DNA from: Cudoniella acicularis
Lineage: Eukaryota; Ascomycota; Leotiomycetes; Helotiales; Helotiaceae
Direction: 5' to 3'
Length of the DNA: 64,000 nucleotides
Assembly: GCA_013054445.1 (NCBI GenBank)
Contig: JAAMPI010000115.1
Coordinates: 1 to 64,000 of the forward strand
In this document: positions 1 to 13,073 of the stretch, piece by piece
How the letters are laid out: every line of letters starts with the position of its first letter
Numbering within the stretch: position 1 is the first letter of the stretch
Notes under the pieces: generated by a model
The model's input: the letters and a program-made list of their open reading frames with translations, nothing else
Told to the model about the DNA's origin: nothing
Database searches by the model: none
Program-made: the position numbers and the translations under genes

Positions 1-137
1 CGGGCTGGGAAGAACGGACGACATCCAGTTGTTAAAAGATTGACTCTTCCTTCCACCACCCCCCAAGCCCTAGGGCTGCAGCATACATCGTTGCTTGCCG
101 TACCGAAACCTAAGGAGAAAGTGTTGGACGGACAGAA

Positions 138-3100
138 ATGTCGGCAGGTACTGAGTACGGCCCCCACGCGACCTCTGTCTCTGCGAGAAATACCGTGCAA
201 AAGGCTTTCGATGACCTAAAAAGTATCGTTTCATCCACCGACTCGAGGAATTTTGCCTCCACTACCCTTCAAGATGTGCGGAAAGCAGCTCGGGATGTCG
301 AGCGACAGCTGGCAGCGCAACAGAAGAGCAGTAACATGCGGCGGCTCGAGCCTCTGTTTGAGGGTCTTGGCCACTATTCGGAGGTCATGGAAGTTCTATG
401 CAACGGAACCCCATATCTCCCCTGGATCTGGGCCCCAATAAAGCTCGTTCTTCAGGTAAGTTTCGTTCTCCTGTTGTTTGATGTTTCGGAGTAGACTTGG
501 AAAGTTATATATACACTTGTTGCCCAGGCCAAGTTCCCGGGTTTTCCCAAAATATGTGCCGTGCATTCTCGTCCTCTATCAAGGGCAATGCAAATAACAT
601 TACCAGGTCTCCTTCGACTACATCGAAGCATTTCGGATCATAATGGACGCGTATGCACAGATAGCAGAAAGTCTTCCACGATTCAGCAGTTTGAGCGAGT
701 CTCTGAAGGCAAACGCTGAGTTTCAAGAGACTTTGGCCGTGTTCTACGCGGACATTCTACGTTTTCATGAGGAAGCCTATCGGCTGATTCGTAGAAGTGG
801 TAAGATTTGCAAACAATTAACTGAATTTCTTGCTGAATAACGACTCCAGGCTGGAAAATATTCTTCAGCACGACATGGGGCCGATTCCGCCGGCGCTTTG
901 AGGGCATCATCAGTGACTTGAATAGACATGCCAAGCTCGTTGACAAAGAAGCCAATGCCTACCATATTCATGAGGCCCATCTTTGGCGACAAGAAGCTCG
1001 AAAATGGAGGGATGACAGCCTTCGAGAAATTGCTCGACGAGAAAAAGAAGAGTCCGTTGCTCAGTTTCAAGCCGTTCTATCGTGGCTTGATATTAAAGGG
1101 GCAGAACAAGATGATATTTTCGACAGTTATTCTAACGAGACTGATCAATATCACGGCACTTGTGATTGGATATTTAAGAATATCAAGATTGTGTCATGGC
1201 TACGAAATCAGCCAGATCAACCATTCATCTGGGTTAAGGGAAAACCAGGTGCGGGAAAGAGTGCCCTGCTGACAAAAATCGTCAGGTTTCTCGCCCAAGA
1301 CAACCAATCGATAGTGATATATCACTTTTGCAGTTATATGCACGCAGAGTCAACGCAGTATGGTACCATACTTAAATCATTAATTGCTCAGATTCTTCGC
1401 AGCAATGACTACCTGCTTGCCCACGTTTACGAGGAGTATCTCCTCAACCGGAAATCCTCATCTCCCCAAGTCCTTGAACAGCTCCTTCCAACCCTGCTAC
1501 CTGCCATCTCCAACGAATCATCGCGAACAATTTATGTGAGGATTGTCCTCGACGGCCTGGACGAATGTGACGAAGATAAGCAACAGCGTGTATTTACTGT
1601 GTTAGATCGCATGGTTGCGTCCACTAGCAATTCAAATCAAACCATTTGCAAGGTGCTCATATCCAGCCAGGACTCACCAAATCTGTCCAAGCTACTTCGA
1701 AGGAAGGGCTCGGTCTCCCTCTACGATGAGAGAGCAGCACTCATGTCTGCAATTGGAGTGTATGTGAGGCAGAGACTCGAGCGAATGCGAGATGATGTGT
1801 TTCCTATCGAGCATACCGATGGTGATGTCAAAGAGATAGCTGAAGCTATTGCGAGCAATGCAGATGGTATGTTCACATTGTTTGAAGGCCCCTGTCAGAT
1901 TGTCAAACACTTGCATGTGTCACGATCTCACTAGTCTGCAGGCATGTTTCTTTGGGCAAGGTTGGTTCTCGATGTCATCCAGGTTGGTATCTTCTTCAGT
2001 GCTGAAGACATGAGAACATCAGCAATCAAGTCAATACCGAAAGACCTGGGAGAGTTGTAAGCCCCTACACAGTAATTCGAAGGAAATTCTCAGAGAACAC
2101 TTGCTGATTCACATCCTTAGCTACCAGCGCATTTTGGACCGAATAGTAACCCGGTTCGGCGGGCAATCTGAGGAACGAATGAGAGCCGTCTGGGGTTGGA
2201 TAGCTCTGGCCCAGAGACCGCTGAAAAAGTTCGAATTAAAGTCGGCTCTTATTTTTGGATCCCTCGATATCCCCGGAGCTCAGTTACCCCCCGATCATAT
2301 TTTCGAATTGTTTAAACCTCTCATCGAAGAAAGGAAGGATTCGACCTTGTCATTTATCCACGTCTCCGTCAAGAAGTAAGTGAATGCTAAAAAATGTTTC
2401 CTAAGCAGTTGAGAACCAAAATAACGTTCACCAGTTACCTGCAATCCCCCGCAAGTGGGCCATTCATCCAGCAGCAGCAAGTTTCTTACGAGCAGAGCTT
2501 GGCTTGCGTCGCCTGTCTCTTGTCAGGCCTGAACGTCTTCCAGCAACGGTATGGTGACAATGACCGACTCCGGCGGGTTCTAAAAGGCCTTCACGGATTA
2601 CACTTATACGCAAACGAGCACTGGATCGAGCATCTACTAATTGCAGGATCACATGGAGCCGGATTGGACACAATTAGCAACCTGCTCAGACTAACTGAAA
2701 GATTATGCAACGATTTGCAATTACGACGAACACCATTACCAGAGTCAACTCTGCGTAACGGTCGTGCGCCTAGACTAGACGACCGTCTCAGCTTATTGGA
2801 GATGCACCCGGCAATCCACGAATATCTCAAGTTTGAACTGACATATCGGTTGCAAGTGAGATTGGAACGGAATGGCTCTTCAACAAATGGTAATCGGGTT
2901 CTCTGCCGACTCAGAAACTTCAATGCTAACTACGACTCAAGAAGGAAGCACGACGTCCAATAGTCACGTCTCTCCACTGAACTACGTATTGATTGGTTTC
3001 CAGGAAACGGTTCGACGTCTGTTGCAAATGCAGAATTTTCCTGGGGCCTCTTCCGAAGATTTTGAGCGCTTCAAGCGGGATTTCCGAACGGCAGCTTACA

Positions 3101-3998
3101 CTTGCAGATATATGGGTTGTTCCCGTGCCACGGTCGGCTTTGGAGATGACCAGGCCAGGGTTGAACACGAGAGATCACATACTCAGATGCTGAAGTGTAC
3201 TTTCCCTGGATGCAAGTACGACCTACCTTTTCGATCTACCAACACCCTCAAATCGCATATGGCAAAATACCATGCTCCACCGAAGGCCACAGTAGCACCA
3301 CGCACACTCAGACGATCGAAAAACCATTCAAAATTACTGCCCGAAAGAGGTGCGGCAAGCGGCGCGATTTCGAAGGAAAATCAGAACGTAGCAGCTAAAA
3401 GTGATCGCTATACATCATCAGAGCCCGTAATATGTATTGTCTGGGAGCAATGTATGGGAGAAAATGGACTACTGGAGTGGATCGAATGCGGCGAAGGGTG
3501 GTGCACTGCTTTTGCTACGATGGTATGTGTGAACACTGCTTGGACGTCTTAATCTAGGAAAGATCACTAAATGTTCTTCGTGTAGTCAGAGGATGGAAGC
3601 AGGTCTTTTAACGCTGGAATAGTGGTTGAACAAGCTGAACCTTTTGATGAGAAATTTAATGATGATAATGAAGAGGACGATATCCTTGTGGACTCTCGTC
3701 CTCTCGATTTGAGCAACTTGCGGGTACTACCAGGTTTGACAGGTATGTCGTTATATCCCATATCTTTCTTCCACTTCCCTTTGCTGACATTGTTTTAGGC
3801 CCGTTTTCAAATCCTGCCGTCTCCCTTAAGTGGAGTGACCAAGTTACCGGCCTCGATTTGCAACTTGAGTTCTCCACCGAACGCGAGTGCCGTGATCTAT
3901 GGTGTGTGCTGCTCTATTGCAATTCTCCACTATACAAATTCTATCTTAAGCTTACGGTGATAATAGGAACTTCATCAAAAATGCGCCACCACGGTGAG
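138..3998 (+). CDS. NLR-like NACHT protein with C-terminal C2H2 zinc fingers
   Basis: Ten exons (138-455, 607-799, 850-1866, 1942-2056, 2121-2375, 2435-2889, 2942-3522, 3586-3742, 3799-3901, 3968-3998) join in frame to give 1074 residues. The first ~190 residues resemble the conserved N-terminal region common in fungal NACHT proteins (DUF7708-like). A NACHT NTPase follows: Walker A GKPGAGKS near residues 301-308 and Walker B IVLDGLDECD near 400. Residues ~839-895 hold two C2H2 fingers, one C-x4-C-x15-H-x3-H and one C-x4-C-x14-H-x4-H. No WD40, ankyrin or TPR repeats are visible. Fungal NACHT proteins of this kind are cytosolic signalling NTPases, some of which control heterokaryon incompatibility; the ligand and role here are unknown. 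All junctions keep phase and use GT-AG, with weak AAG acceptors in places. The domain call is firm; the last three small exons are slightly less certain. Confidence 0.85.
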
Positions 3999-4170
3999 CA
4001 TAATGTCGCCGTTAAATGAAGAATGAACCATCGCGGCATAACAGCATAAAGAGCGAATTTTCTAAGCCAAATTCATTGTTGGCATTTCCTCTCAAGGTAT
4101 CCGTTCAACTGATCCATCTTTGTGACGTTTCCCGATCCTTTGTCCGTTATGCCTTCCTGTCTCGGTTATA

Positions 4171-5260
4171 GGATTTCCAGTTGCCGCATTGCTAATGGGA
4201 GCACTTCTACTTGCGTTGCTAATGGCACCACTGAGACTGGATGCCTGGTTTCGACACTGCTGAAGCCGAACGACTCTTTCGCAGTAATAGATGCTGCCAC
4301 ATTGGCCGTCTTAGCAATTCTATCCCTGATTTCGAGGTACTCGACTCTGTGGGCGTGGCAAGTATTTACATTTGTCGCCACAACTTCATTCCACACCTCC
4401 AAGTTTGCCGCCGCAGCCAGGACGGCGACACTCCGGGGTCGAAACAGGGGAATAGGCAGGATCAATATGTTCTGCTCTTAGTGCAGAAAATGACATCGAT
4501 TTGCGAAAGGAATCATCGTTTTCTTGATCAAACCAGGGGAAACATCGGCGCAGCTGGAGGAACCGAGAAAGAAACAAAAGGAGTATCGGATGGTGAGCCT
4601 TCTGAGCGACTTGAAGATGTGAGAAATGGAACGTGGATGCGCTGGCTTCCGTTTGTCTTGGGTCCGCTACCACAAATTGTCAGATTGGCATCGTTTACAG
4701 GCGTTCCGTGGACTAAAGCTTCTGGGTTCAGCTTTCTCTTGTCGTGGCTCCTGATTGAGATTTTGATACTCACTGGGCGAGACCAATCTCCTACCAATCA
4801 GACTCACCAGGACGCTTCCGTATATTTCTCTCGGGGGTATAGATCCTTTCCTTCTTCTCATGGGAATTGCCTGCAGTTTAGCCTTAACTCTAGAAATACT
4901 TTCCGTTTGATATTTGATGTTTTCTTCCCGGGGGTCCATCCTCTTTTAAAGGCGGTGCCCCGGATCGCCTTAGTGGTGACTTTGATGGGCGAGTCCATTG
5001 GCATTGTTTGTATGGTCGGACTTACGTTTAGCTTTCTGGGTGGGATGTATCCTATCATTGGTCAGAACTTGATGTTAGTTTTTCCCGAGGCTCCCGTTTC
5101 TGGTGGAAGTGGTGCATTGGTGCCTGATGATGAAGCTGATGAAGTTGATGTGGCTTTCATGTTCTTTTTACATAATTTCCTTACGTGTGTGATGGGATAT
5201 TTTGTGTTCTATAGTTCATCTGGCACGGTGAATCCAGGATGGACAGTTGTGTTTGGTTGA
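4171..5260 (+). pseudogene. Frame-disrupted multi-pass membrane protein gene
   Basis: Hydrophobic, membrane-like coding segments run in the same direction but switch frame: LLMGALLLALLMAP near 4190, AATLAVLAILSLISRYSTLW near 4290, PFVLGPLPQIVRLASFTG near 4650, DPFLLLMGIACSLALTLEIL near 4840, and IALVVTLMGESIGIVCMVGL to 5260. A GTATCC...TTATAG intron (4097-4170) may precede the first segment. A weak intron near 4906-4951 could explain one frame change, but the others lack good splice sites, and one lies in a run of five Gs at 4833-4837. The 'RWLPFVLGPLPQ..RL....GVPWT' stretch resembles an uncharacterised family of fungal integral membrane proteins. It could be a pseudogene, a gene with sequencing indels, or a mis-modelled multi-intron gene. 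The start is undetermined. Confidence 0.4.
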
Positions 5261-5355
5261 TCATATATATCGGACGCCTAGCAAGGTCAAAAAAGTTGCA
5301 ACTATTAAAGAGAATATGTACCTAGGTGCAAGCCTTCTACTCCTTCTCTCAAATC

Positions 5356-6576
5356 TCAACGGTGCTTGTTATAAAATTGCACAATCGCAGCCACAGCTTC
5401 CTCCTCCGCCTCCTCCCTAACCAACTTATAAACAGCCGCAACATTCCTCGCCGCCCTCCCTAACTCCCCAAACCCCTCCTTCCCCTCAAAATCCACACTC
5501 TCAACGACATCCTTCCCGTTATCAAACACCTCAACCTTCATACCCTCATACCCAATTTGCAAAAATGGCCCAGCGGCAGTGACGTGGATCTCTCCCTTTT
5601 CACCATAGATACGCCAGTCAAGGCCAGGGAGATCTTTGAAGGGTTTCCCGCCGCGGAGAGATATGGAGAGCGGGATGCCGGTGGAGAGGGTACCGTGTAG
5701 GAAAATGGTGTCGTCGGTGTCTTTTTTGTAGTTTGCGTCGAGGACTTTACCTCCTCTATCTAGGAGGGTGATGGTTGGGCGGCGGTTAGCGAGGAGGGTT
5801 TTAGGAGGCGTGGGGAAACCGTAGCCCAGGACTTATCATTTTTCAATTTTTGTCAATTTGAATTTCAATTGAAGAAAGAGGAAAAGAGAAGGGAGGGGGA
5901 AAGATACCATATTGCACATAATCCACCGCATGCCCAAAATGAATCGTCACAAGATTCCCTCCAACACTCCTCTGACCCATATACTCATACCCTAGCACGG
6001 TACTCTCCCCTCCCTGCGCCGCCTGGCTCGTCCACGTACTACTCAACACCTTCCCAATCCGCCCACTGTCAACTAACTCCTTAATGGTTTTCACAATAGG
6101 CGCTTGACGCGCTTGTAATCCCACAATTGCGTTCTTGACTCCGTTTTCGTTTTTGAGGCGAAGAAGCTCTTTTGCTTCCGTGAGGTTTTTGCCTAATGGC
6201 CATTCGACGTAGACATCCTTTCCCGCACGAAGTGCAGGTGAAATTGTAGGGAGATGACGATCGACGCGTACGCTGCAGACTACTAAGTCGACATTTTTAT
6301 CTTTCGCCAATTCTGTTCGTCATCCCACATCTCTCATCAGTACACCATACGTCTATCATCACATGATAAGTGGGATGACATACCTTCAGGATCCCCGTAA
6401 GCTTTCGTAGAATCGGCAAGGCCATAAAGTTTAATTGCTTCCTGGGCGCTTTGCACGGAGGAATTGCATACGGCTACGATTTCGTAGTCTGGACTGCTTT
6501 TTAGGTAGGGGAGGTGGGCGCCTGGTGCCCAGCCGGATTTGGAGAGGCCGAGGAAGCCGACACGTGTTGGTGCCAT
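5356..6576 (-). CDS. GFO/IDH/MocA-family oxidoreductase, Gal80-like
   Basis: Three exons (6576-6384, 6312-5908, 5831-5356) give 357 residues. The N-terminus has a Rossmann dinucleotide fold (VGFLGLSKSGWAPGAHLPYL). Then come a VEWPLGKNLTEA segment and the FGHAVDYVQY segment that also typifies yeast Gal80. Gal80 is a catalytically inactive NAD(P)-binding repressor of the galactose activator, but many filamentous-fungal relatives are probably true dehydrogenases, so repressor or enzyme cannot be decided here. The ATG at 6576 is the first in frame, and both introns are GT-AG and keep phase. The gene stands alone: it runs toward the damaged membrane-protein gene, with over 1 kb of non-coding DNA upstream. 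Confidence 0.85.
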
Positions 6577-7774
6577 TGTTTCTGGTATTTAATTGAAGTT
6601 TTCTTTCTCTCTTTCTGAACCTTTTTCTTTTGAATAGTGAAATAAAATGCAGCGAGGTTGAGTGTTGAGTAGGTAGGGTGGGAAGAAAAATAAAATAAAA
6701 ACATGTACCTGTCAGGCAATCGACAGATCATAGATGGAGCTGCTACCAGGTATTTATAAATATCAACCTCCCTTCCGGCACCCCGCAATTCTGTAGGGTC
6801 TCGACGGGGAAGCCAATTACAGTGTGATTTAGCGGCCAAAACCCCACCAATTCTCGCCTTTAACAGGAAAGTTATGGTGGGGTAATAATACAGTAGCGGC
6901 ACATCTTTCCGTCACATCATCGGCTTGGAAATCATCTCCCGAGTCCGCCCCGGATGATTATCAATCAAGCACGACATTTCTAAGGCTCGGCCCGTGTATG
7001 AGATTGATTACCTGGCATGGGTAACCATTCGCGAAAAGTGCGAATAGAGAGATTTTAAGGTTAAGGTTAATGGGAAACTGACGGCGATTGGGTGTTTGCA
7101 GCAAATCCGACGATAAGTTTCAGCTTTGAGTGTAAGCTGAGGTAATTTTGTGAGTAGTTTCGAAGGTGTACCTACTTATTAAGGTCCCGTCATGATTATG
7201 AATTAATATTTCATAAACTTTCTGGGAGATGTAATTCTTACCATTGCTCACCTCAGTGTTAAGGGAAAATCGAAGATCTTTAAACCAAGACAGCCAGAGG
7301 CATTGACAGAAGTGAAGTGACAGCTTTGTAATTTCTTTCATTTATTTGGTCTCCTATTTCATCTTCGATGACGCTGCCCAGAAGAATCAAAAGAGAACAG
7401 CATCATAACGCTGATGCATTTAGAAGGTTTCCATCACGAATTCCCCCAAGATGCTAGTCCATTTTACTCCAAACAACCAGCCCCTGGAACGAGGAAGCCT
7501 AACATAAAATGACACATACATCTCCAGCGCAGCTGTATAGAACTGATACCCTGCTGGCCTGGTAGAGAAAAACGCCGCCTCCTAATGCTTCAAAATGACT
7601 TCTCTGAATCTGCAGAAACTTGAAAGGAAACTGGGTCTCGATTGGGTGACGAGATGGGCTGACGTGGTGGTATGACGACTGAAGTATCTAGGTACCAAAG
7701 CCGTGGATATGTTGGCGCCCGGCGCGATATAGAAGGGAATATACGTTATGCATTATGGTATTGGTGATTAGGTA
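6577..7774. other. Intergenic region, no gene seen
   Basis: This stretch separates the oxidoreductase start from the 3' end of the LRG1-like gene. Short open frames (for example 6501-6902 minus) overlap the 5' leader and show no family resemblance. It probably contains the oxidoreductase promoter and the LRG1 3' untranslated region. Confidence 0.5.
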
Positions 7775-10700
7775 TTAAACGGCTCCAGTGACACCGACAG
7801 AGCCATTTCGAGGCCGACCCCAAGCTGAATTCCGGTACTCGCGACGAGAATTATCTGACTGGCTGTCCGGAGTGCCATTGCGGTGCGGATATGGCATGGG
7901 CACCTCGAGCTCTTGGCCTTGCCATTGTTGCTGTGGTGGCGTGCTTTGATTGCTCTGTCCCGCAGCATATGGAATTGAGGGTTCTTGAACATGCCGGACA
8001 CTGCTCTCCTTTTGCCACGCGTACGCTTGAGAAGGATCCGTATCAACTCGGGTTACCATTGGGGCTTGCGCGCGTCCACCGTTGTCTTTAGAACGACCTA
8101 GGGGTGAGCCTTCGGTAGTTTCAACTTGGTGTCGAGGTCCTCCATTGGTACCGATATCTCCATAACGTTTGAGAATCTCCTTCGTCGTAATGTCACTAGA
8201 ATTATTGAAAAGAGATGGGTCGCTTAATATCGACTGGAGATCTTCAGGTACCTATTGATGATTAGTGTGACACAAGTCAAAAAACTACTTAATTTTGAAC
8301 TTACTTCGCACATTTGCTCATTACACTCGATGAGCGTGTGTACGACCTCGATAGCCAGGAAATTATCGTCGACCGGTGTTTTGGCGTTGGTAAAGAGAAT
8401 ATTAGGGGCAATGACGGTGGCTAGGTTGTGGGTATCCATCTTTGATCCTGACTCCTCATCTACCTGATGGAACGAGGCAACCCAGTTGAAGAATGAGCAA
8501 AGAATTTCCAAACAATCCCGGTGAGCCTTTGGTAGTAGACAACAAGTCAGATGGAGGATTCGCCGCCGCTTATCTTCATCAGCAATCTTCTGCGATGCAA
8601 TGAAGAGTCGATGAAGTTTGAACGTAAGCAACGGGTCTGGAAGCTCTCGTAGATACTTCTTGAGTAAGGCTGCGATCTGTACCACGTTTTCTCTTGTGAA
8701 GTCAACAGCATCGCACCCGTCCTTGTCGATAGTGGCCATAGTTTCATTTAGTCTCTTGATGTTGCCGTTTTTACGGAACACTCCCTCCACAGACAGATCC
8801 ATCTTGCGCATTGTAGTGACAGCATCATCAACAATTGCAGGGATTCTCAAAGCTCCTGGGCCGATACCGTCAGTGGAGTCTGCGCCATCTCTCTCGATGA
8901 TTATTTCCAGAGGCACGCCGAAGACACCCTTCTTCTTTCCGCCCTTCTTTCCATCGTTCTTAAACGCCTTGCCCATCTTATTCCAAAAGGTAGGCTTTCT
9001 CGTTTCAATTAGATTCAAGAGCTCCTCCATAGTGAAATGTCCCTCGAGCATCGGTTGCATCGCAATTACTGCAACATGACGGACAATGAAGTATTCCAAT
9101 GCGGAAAGCTCCGAGAAATACTTTTTTCCACCTTCCCGTCTTTGTGGTGAAGGCTCTCCAGTTGCCGGAACATCAAGGCCGTTGCCGCTGGAAAAATTGC
9201 GTTGGTGCCCATTGAGAAGCTTAGGCTCAGTAATAGAGGTTCGGAAGAGTTCGTGTCGAGCATGCTTATAAGCATTTGGTCGTTGCTCTTTCGCTTGCTC
9301 AGCAGCAACAATTCGTGGAATATCATCTAGGGTCAGAGCATCTTGATGACCAAACATAAGCTCAGTTCTCGACTCCCCATTGCTGTCACGCTCTTCTACT
9401 ATTTGAAACCCACCATTTCTTGTGTCTGAACCATCGGCTCCAGCTGATCCTGGGCGCACGGTCCGACCTTCAGGACCATCCATGATGCGCGAGGTTCTGG
9501 CCTTTTTAATTGTCGACGACAAGTGCTTGTCCATGCGAGTACTCCTAAGCCGACGAACATCATTCAGGGTATTTTCGTAAGATGATTCTCGAGGATAGTC
9601 GTCGGCATTGCCACCGTATGATTTGGAGCGCGTGTCTGACCTTAACAAAGGCGGATCGGCCTGTGGTGGCAGCCTGTGACCTTCATTTGAATCATAGCCA
9701 TTCAGGTTTGGGTCGTCGGAAGTGTGGGGGATTGTTCCACTATTTCGTAACATCTCCAGCAGCCTCGCCAGAGCAACTCTGAGGAGAAACACATACTGTT
9801 GTAATCTGGTAACTCGCTGGAATCCACTGATTGCGCTAGGAACTCGACTCTCACAGTTGTTGCAATAAATCCGTTGCTCTTTCTCACTCCACCTGACATC
9901 GTCCAGATTTTGCGCAAGTTCGTGAGCGCAATTCGCACACTGGAGACATGATAAATGCCACCTCCTCTCTTCGGAACGGGCACATTCGTCTTCGATCGGC
10001 CGCCTGCAAGCTACACACTGATCGGAACTCGACGCTGCCAAACCTGGTGTGCCAGTTGTAGCTTCAAGGGACCTGTCATCGTTCTTGATCGCCTCCATGT
10101 CTCCCAGGTCGTCAAGAAAGAGGTGAAGTCCTTCTGGATTCTTTTGTTCTCTTTCTACTTTCAAAGCGCCTTGAAGACATATCCGAATCAAAAGTTTTAG
10201 GTAGTGTGCTAGGCCGGTGACCAAGGCGAGAAGCTCTTGGGTAACGCCAAGTTTTCTGACACCAGTCTCTTGGGTTTTGGAGAGTAGTGAGAAGAATGCC
10301 ACAATCTTTTTACAAAGAAGTTTCGCTTCTCGTGAGTAAGAAAGGCCTACAAGATGTCAGCAGCAACATCCGCGTACGTGGTTGAAAAAGCTTACCTTTC
10401 ATGCCCTGTCTGGTCATGGTAGCATCTAACTTGTCTGCAGAGCGGAATAGGATATCCACATGCCAGATAAATTTCTTCGCGACCAGAACACCATCCACGT
10501 ATGCGCCATTGCTGACATGTAAAAGCATATCTGATATGCATGCAGCAGAGGACTCTTCAAATGTCGAGAGAACGCTCCATATCCTATACACCTTCTCTTC
10601 CATTCGTTCTTCTTCATCTCTTACAGCATTCCGTCCTTCCTCATCTGTGATATCCTTGAGCTGAGGCCTCGTCTCAGCAGTATCTTGCGATGAAGCCAGT

Positions 10701-11533
10701 CGCACATTCCAGAATTTATGAATCATGTAGCACTCAGGATGCCAATGTTGGTTTTGTCCATTTCGAAAGATCTCGACGAATTGCTTCAGAATCGCCGTTT
10801 GGCAACCATTGCACCGCTGAGCAAATTGTGTAGAGTAGTGGTAGTGACAGTAGACTTGTCCATCGTGCTCATAGTAGCTGTCTTGCGCCCCAAACACCGT
10901 TGGACAGACGGAGCACGTAAAATGGTCGATGTGGTACTTCCGATCAAGCGCCGTAATATATGACCCCCGCAGCGCTCCATCGCACTTGTGGCAGATGAGA
11001 TCCAGCCTCCGGAAGTAGTCTTTCTCGCACAGTGGGTATTGCCCTTCTCCGCTTTCTTCATCCACAGGGAAAAACTTCGAGGCTACGATTTGCCCGCAAT
11101 CCTAGCACCTAGTTAGTGGTTGTTTTGAGCGAGCACCACGAATACATACTCGACATCTAAAGCAATCCAGATGGAATGTCCCCCCTAAAGCCCGCACAAA
11201 TTGTCCTGTCAAAGGTTCCCCGCACTTCTTGCACATCCTAAGCTGTCCTGACGCGGTCCTGCCATTTCTCGGTCGTGATCGGTTGCGCTCTCCGCTATTC
11301 TTTTGTGAATCCCTATCCCCATCTCGGTCCCGGTCTCTGCCACTGGCACTCCCGGACGGAGACGAAGCATTTCTGTTTTCTGAGGAAAATGCGCCGTTAG
11401 GTCTTGCAAGTTGTTGGTCTTGCATAACAAGGTCTCTGTCCGATTGATATCGTCTTCCATCCTCTGTGTAAGCCTGCGGGCCATAATTCCGGCCGTCGCC
11501 AGATGGGCCTCCCTCTGATTGAGGACCCATCAT
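7775..11533 (-). CDS. LRG1: LIM-domain RhoGAP (LRG1 type)
   Basis: Four exons (11533-11150, 11101-10396, 10346-8305, 8251-7775) give 1202 residues. Two adjacent LIM zinc-binding domains are carried across exons 1 and 2 (CKKCGEPLTGQ...HLDCFRCRDC, then CHKCDGALRG...HIDHFTC). A third starts at CVACRRPIEDEC in exon 3. A RhoGAP domain lies at about residues 858-1043 with the arginine finger in GVFRKNG and the KYLRELPDPLL motif. LIM repeats plus a C-terminal RhoGAP match yeast Lrg1 and Neurospora LRG-1, which stimulate GTP hydrolysis on Rho1 and so control cell-wall synthesis and hyphal tip growth. The linkers are low in complexity and rich in Ser, Arg and Gly. The 3' tail is Gln/Pro/Asn-rich. All introns are GT-AG. 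Confidence 0.92.
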
Positions 11534-13073
11534 GCCGCTTCTGAGTGAATGTCTCCTATCCTTTCCCCTTTGTGTGTCGCGTCGATTTGATGTTATTCTT
11601 CGAGGGAGACCGGATAGTAGATCGCTCTCGGTGGGCCGTGTTCGCCAGCGTGAGGGTAGTTAATAGGCAGAGCTTTTGCTGGGCGTTTAAGGCTGTTCAT
11701 TCGATCTTTCTAAGATTCTGACGTTGTCGAGTCGCAAGGGTCCAGCTAATTGGCCTCAGCATGTGCGATTATGTGCTGGCGACTCAAAGGTCTAGGAACA
11801 GCCAGCCCGCAGCACCTGAAACGTCAACCATCTACCAGGAATAGCACAATGATTCTGAAGACTTGCTTCTTGGATGCACTATAGCGACTATACGAGAATC
11901 CAGGCTGTGAGGCGATGACTGCTCGTGCTTAATGGTTGAGAGTTTTGTCGCGCTTCGAAGTCGGTGTAGGGGGGGTAACGTTGGTGGAGATCGGGTCGTT
12001 TGCTGTACCACACTGGGGAGATTGCGCCTGATGGGTTAAGACTCGAGATGGTCCAGGAATCCAGGAAGGGACTCTTCACAACAAGGAGGGGTGTCGAGAG
12101 TCGAGACAGTGCCGAACAGGTTTTGCCAAAGGAGATGGACGGGAACAGGAAAGATGACCAAGGGGTACAGTGCTGCGACGCCTAGTTGGTCAGTTTGGTG
12201 AGGTTCAAAGCCACTTCACGATGTCCTTATGCCTGAGGCGCCCAACCCCTTTGGGCAAAGCACTAAATCAATCCCGAAGGTGAGGTTGACTTCGAATTTC
12301 TTCTTGTTAGGCAGCTGGACAGCTGATACTAGCTTGGGGGAAATTGACAGATTAGTTAGTGTATGTGATAAGAGATTTCTTCGATTCTAGGAAATTGCTG
12401 AACAAAAAATTGTAGTAAGCATTCCAATGAGTTTACGTGGGCATGAGCATTCCTCCAGCTACAACGGCAGCGCAAATTGCCACAAACCAGTTGTTGTAGC
12501 GCCTGGTCAATCACTACAAAAATCTCGCAAAGCCCCCAAAAGCCCGTTCAGCTTTCCATTTTATACAACTGGCCTTTAGGGCATCAACGCGTCTGCAAAT
12601 ATGTCTCGGCCCACTTAACAGAGAGATGCATTATCCAGTTGATTTGTCTCACAGCTTCAAGTAAATGTCTGCATGACAGCCAGACGGCTCCATCCTTTTG
12701 GAAACTGGGCACAAGCTCGTGAAGGGTCAATGCACAATTGTTCTACCGCAAAAAAAAGACTCTGACGGCCGCCCGCAGTACAGTTCTTAGCTCCCTTGAT
12801 GCAAACAATCTCTTTATATTAGACCGTGATTTCTATTAGAGAGTTGAATTTCCTAGCGGATGCCAGCATTAGATGGAGAAGATCTCTTTCCTCAGCCTCA
12901 CGTTCCACTATTTTATTTAAGCGAGCACCGGCCGCCTTGTCGCCCGCCAGCGCGTCCCTCTTCTGCGCTCCTCTTCAAACCAACTTGACCCCACTCCATA
13001 CCTCCCACCAGAGACCTTAGCACGAAGAGAAAGCACTCAGAACCAAACTCGCAGTTTGTGATTCTTTGGAACC
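11534..13073. other. Divergent intergenic region between LRG1 and the E2 gene
   Basis: About 1.5 kb lies between two divergently transcribed genes and presumably holds both promoters. No open frame here has fungal codon character or a recognisable domain. A pyrimidine-rich tract with many CT steps precedes the E2 start (12960-13020), as is common in fungal leaders. Confidence 0.5.
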
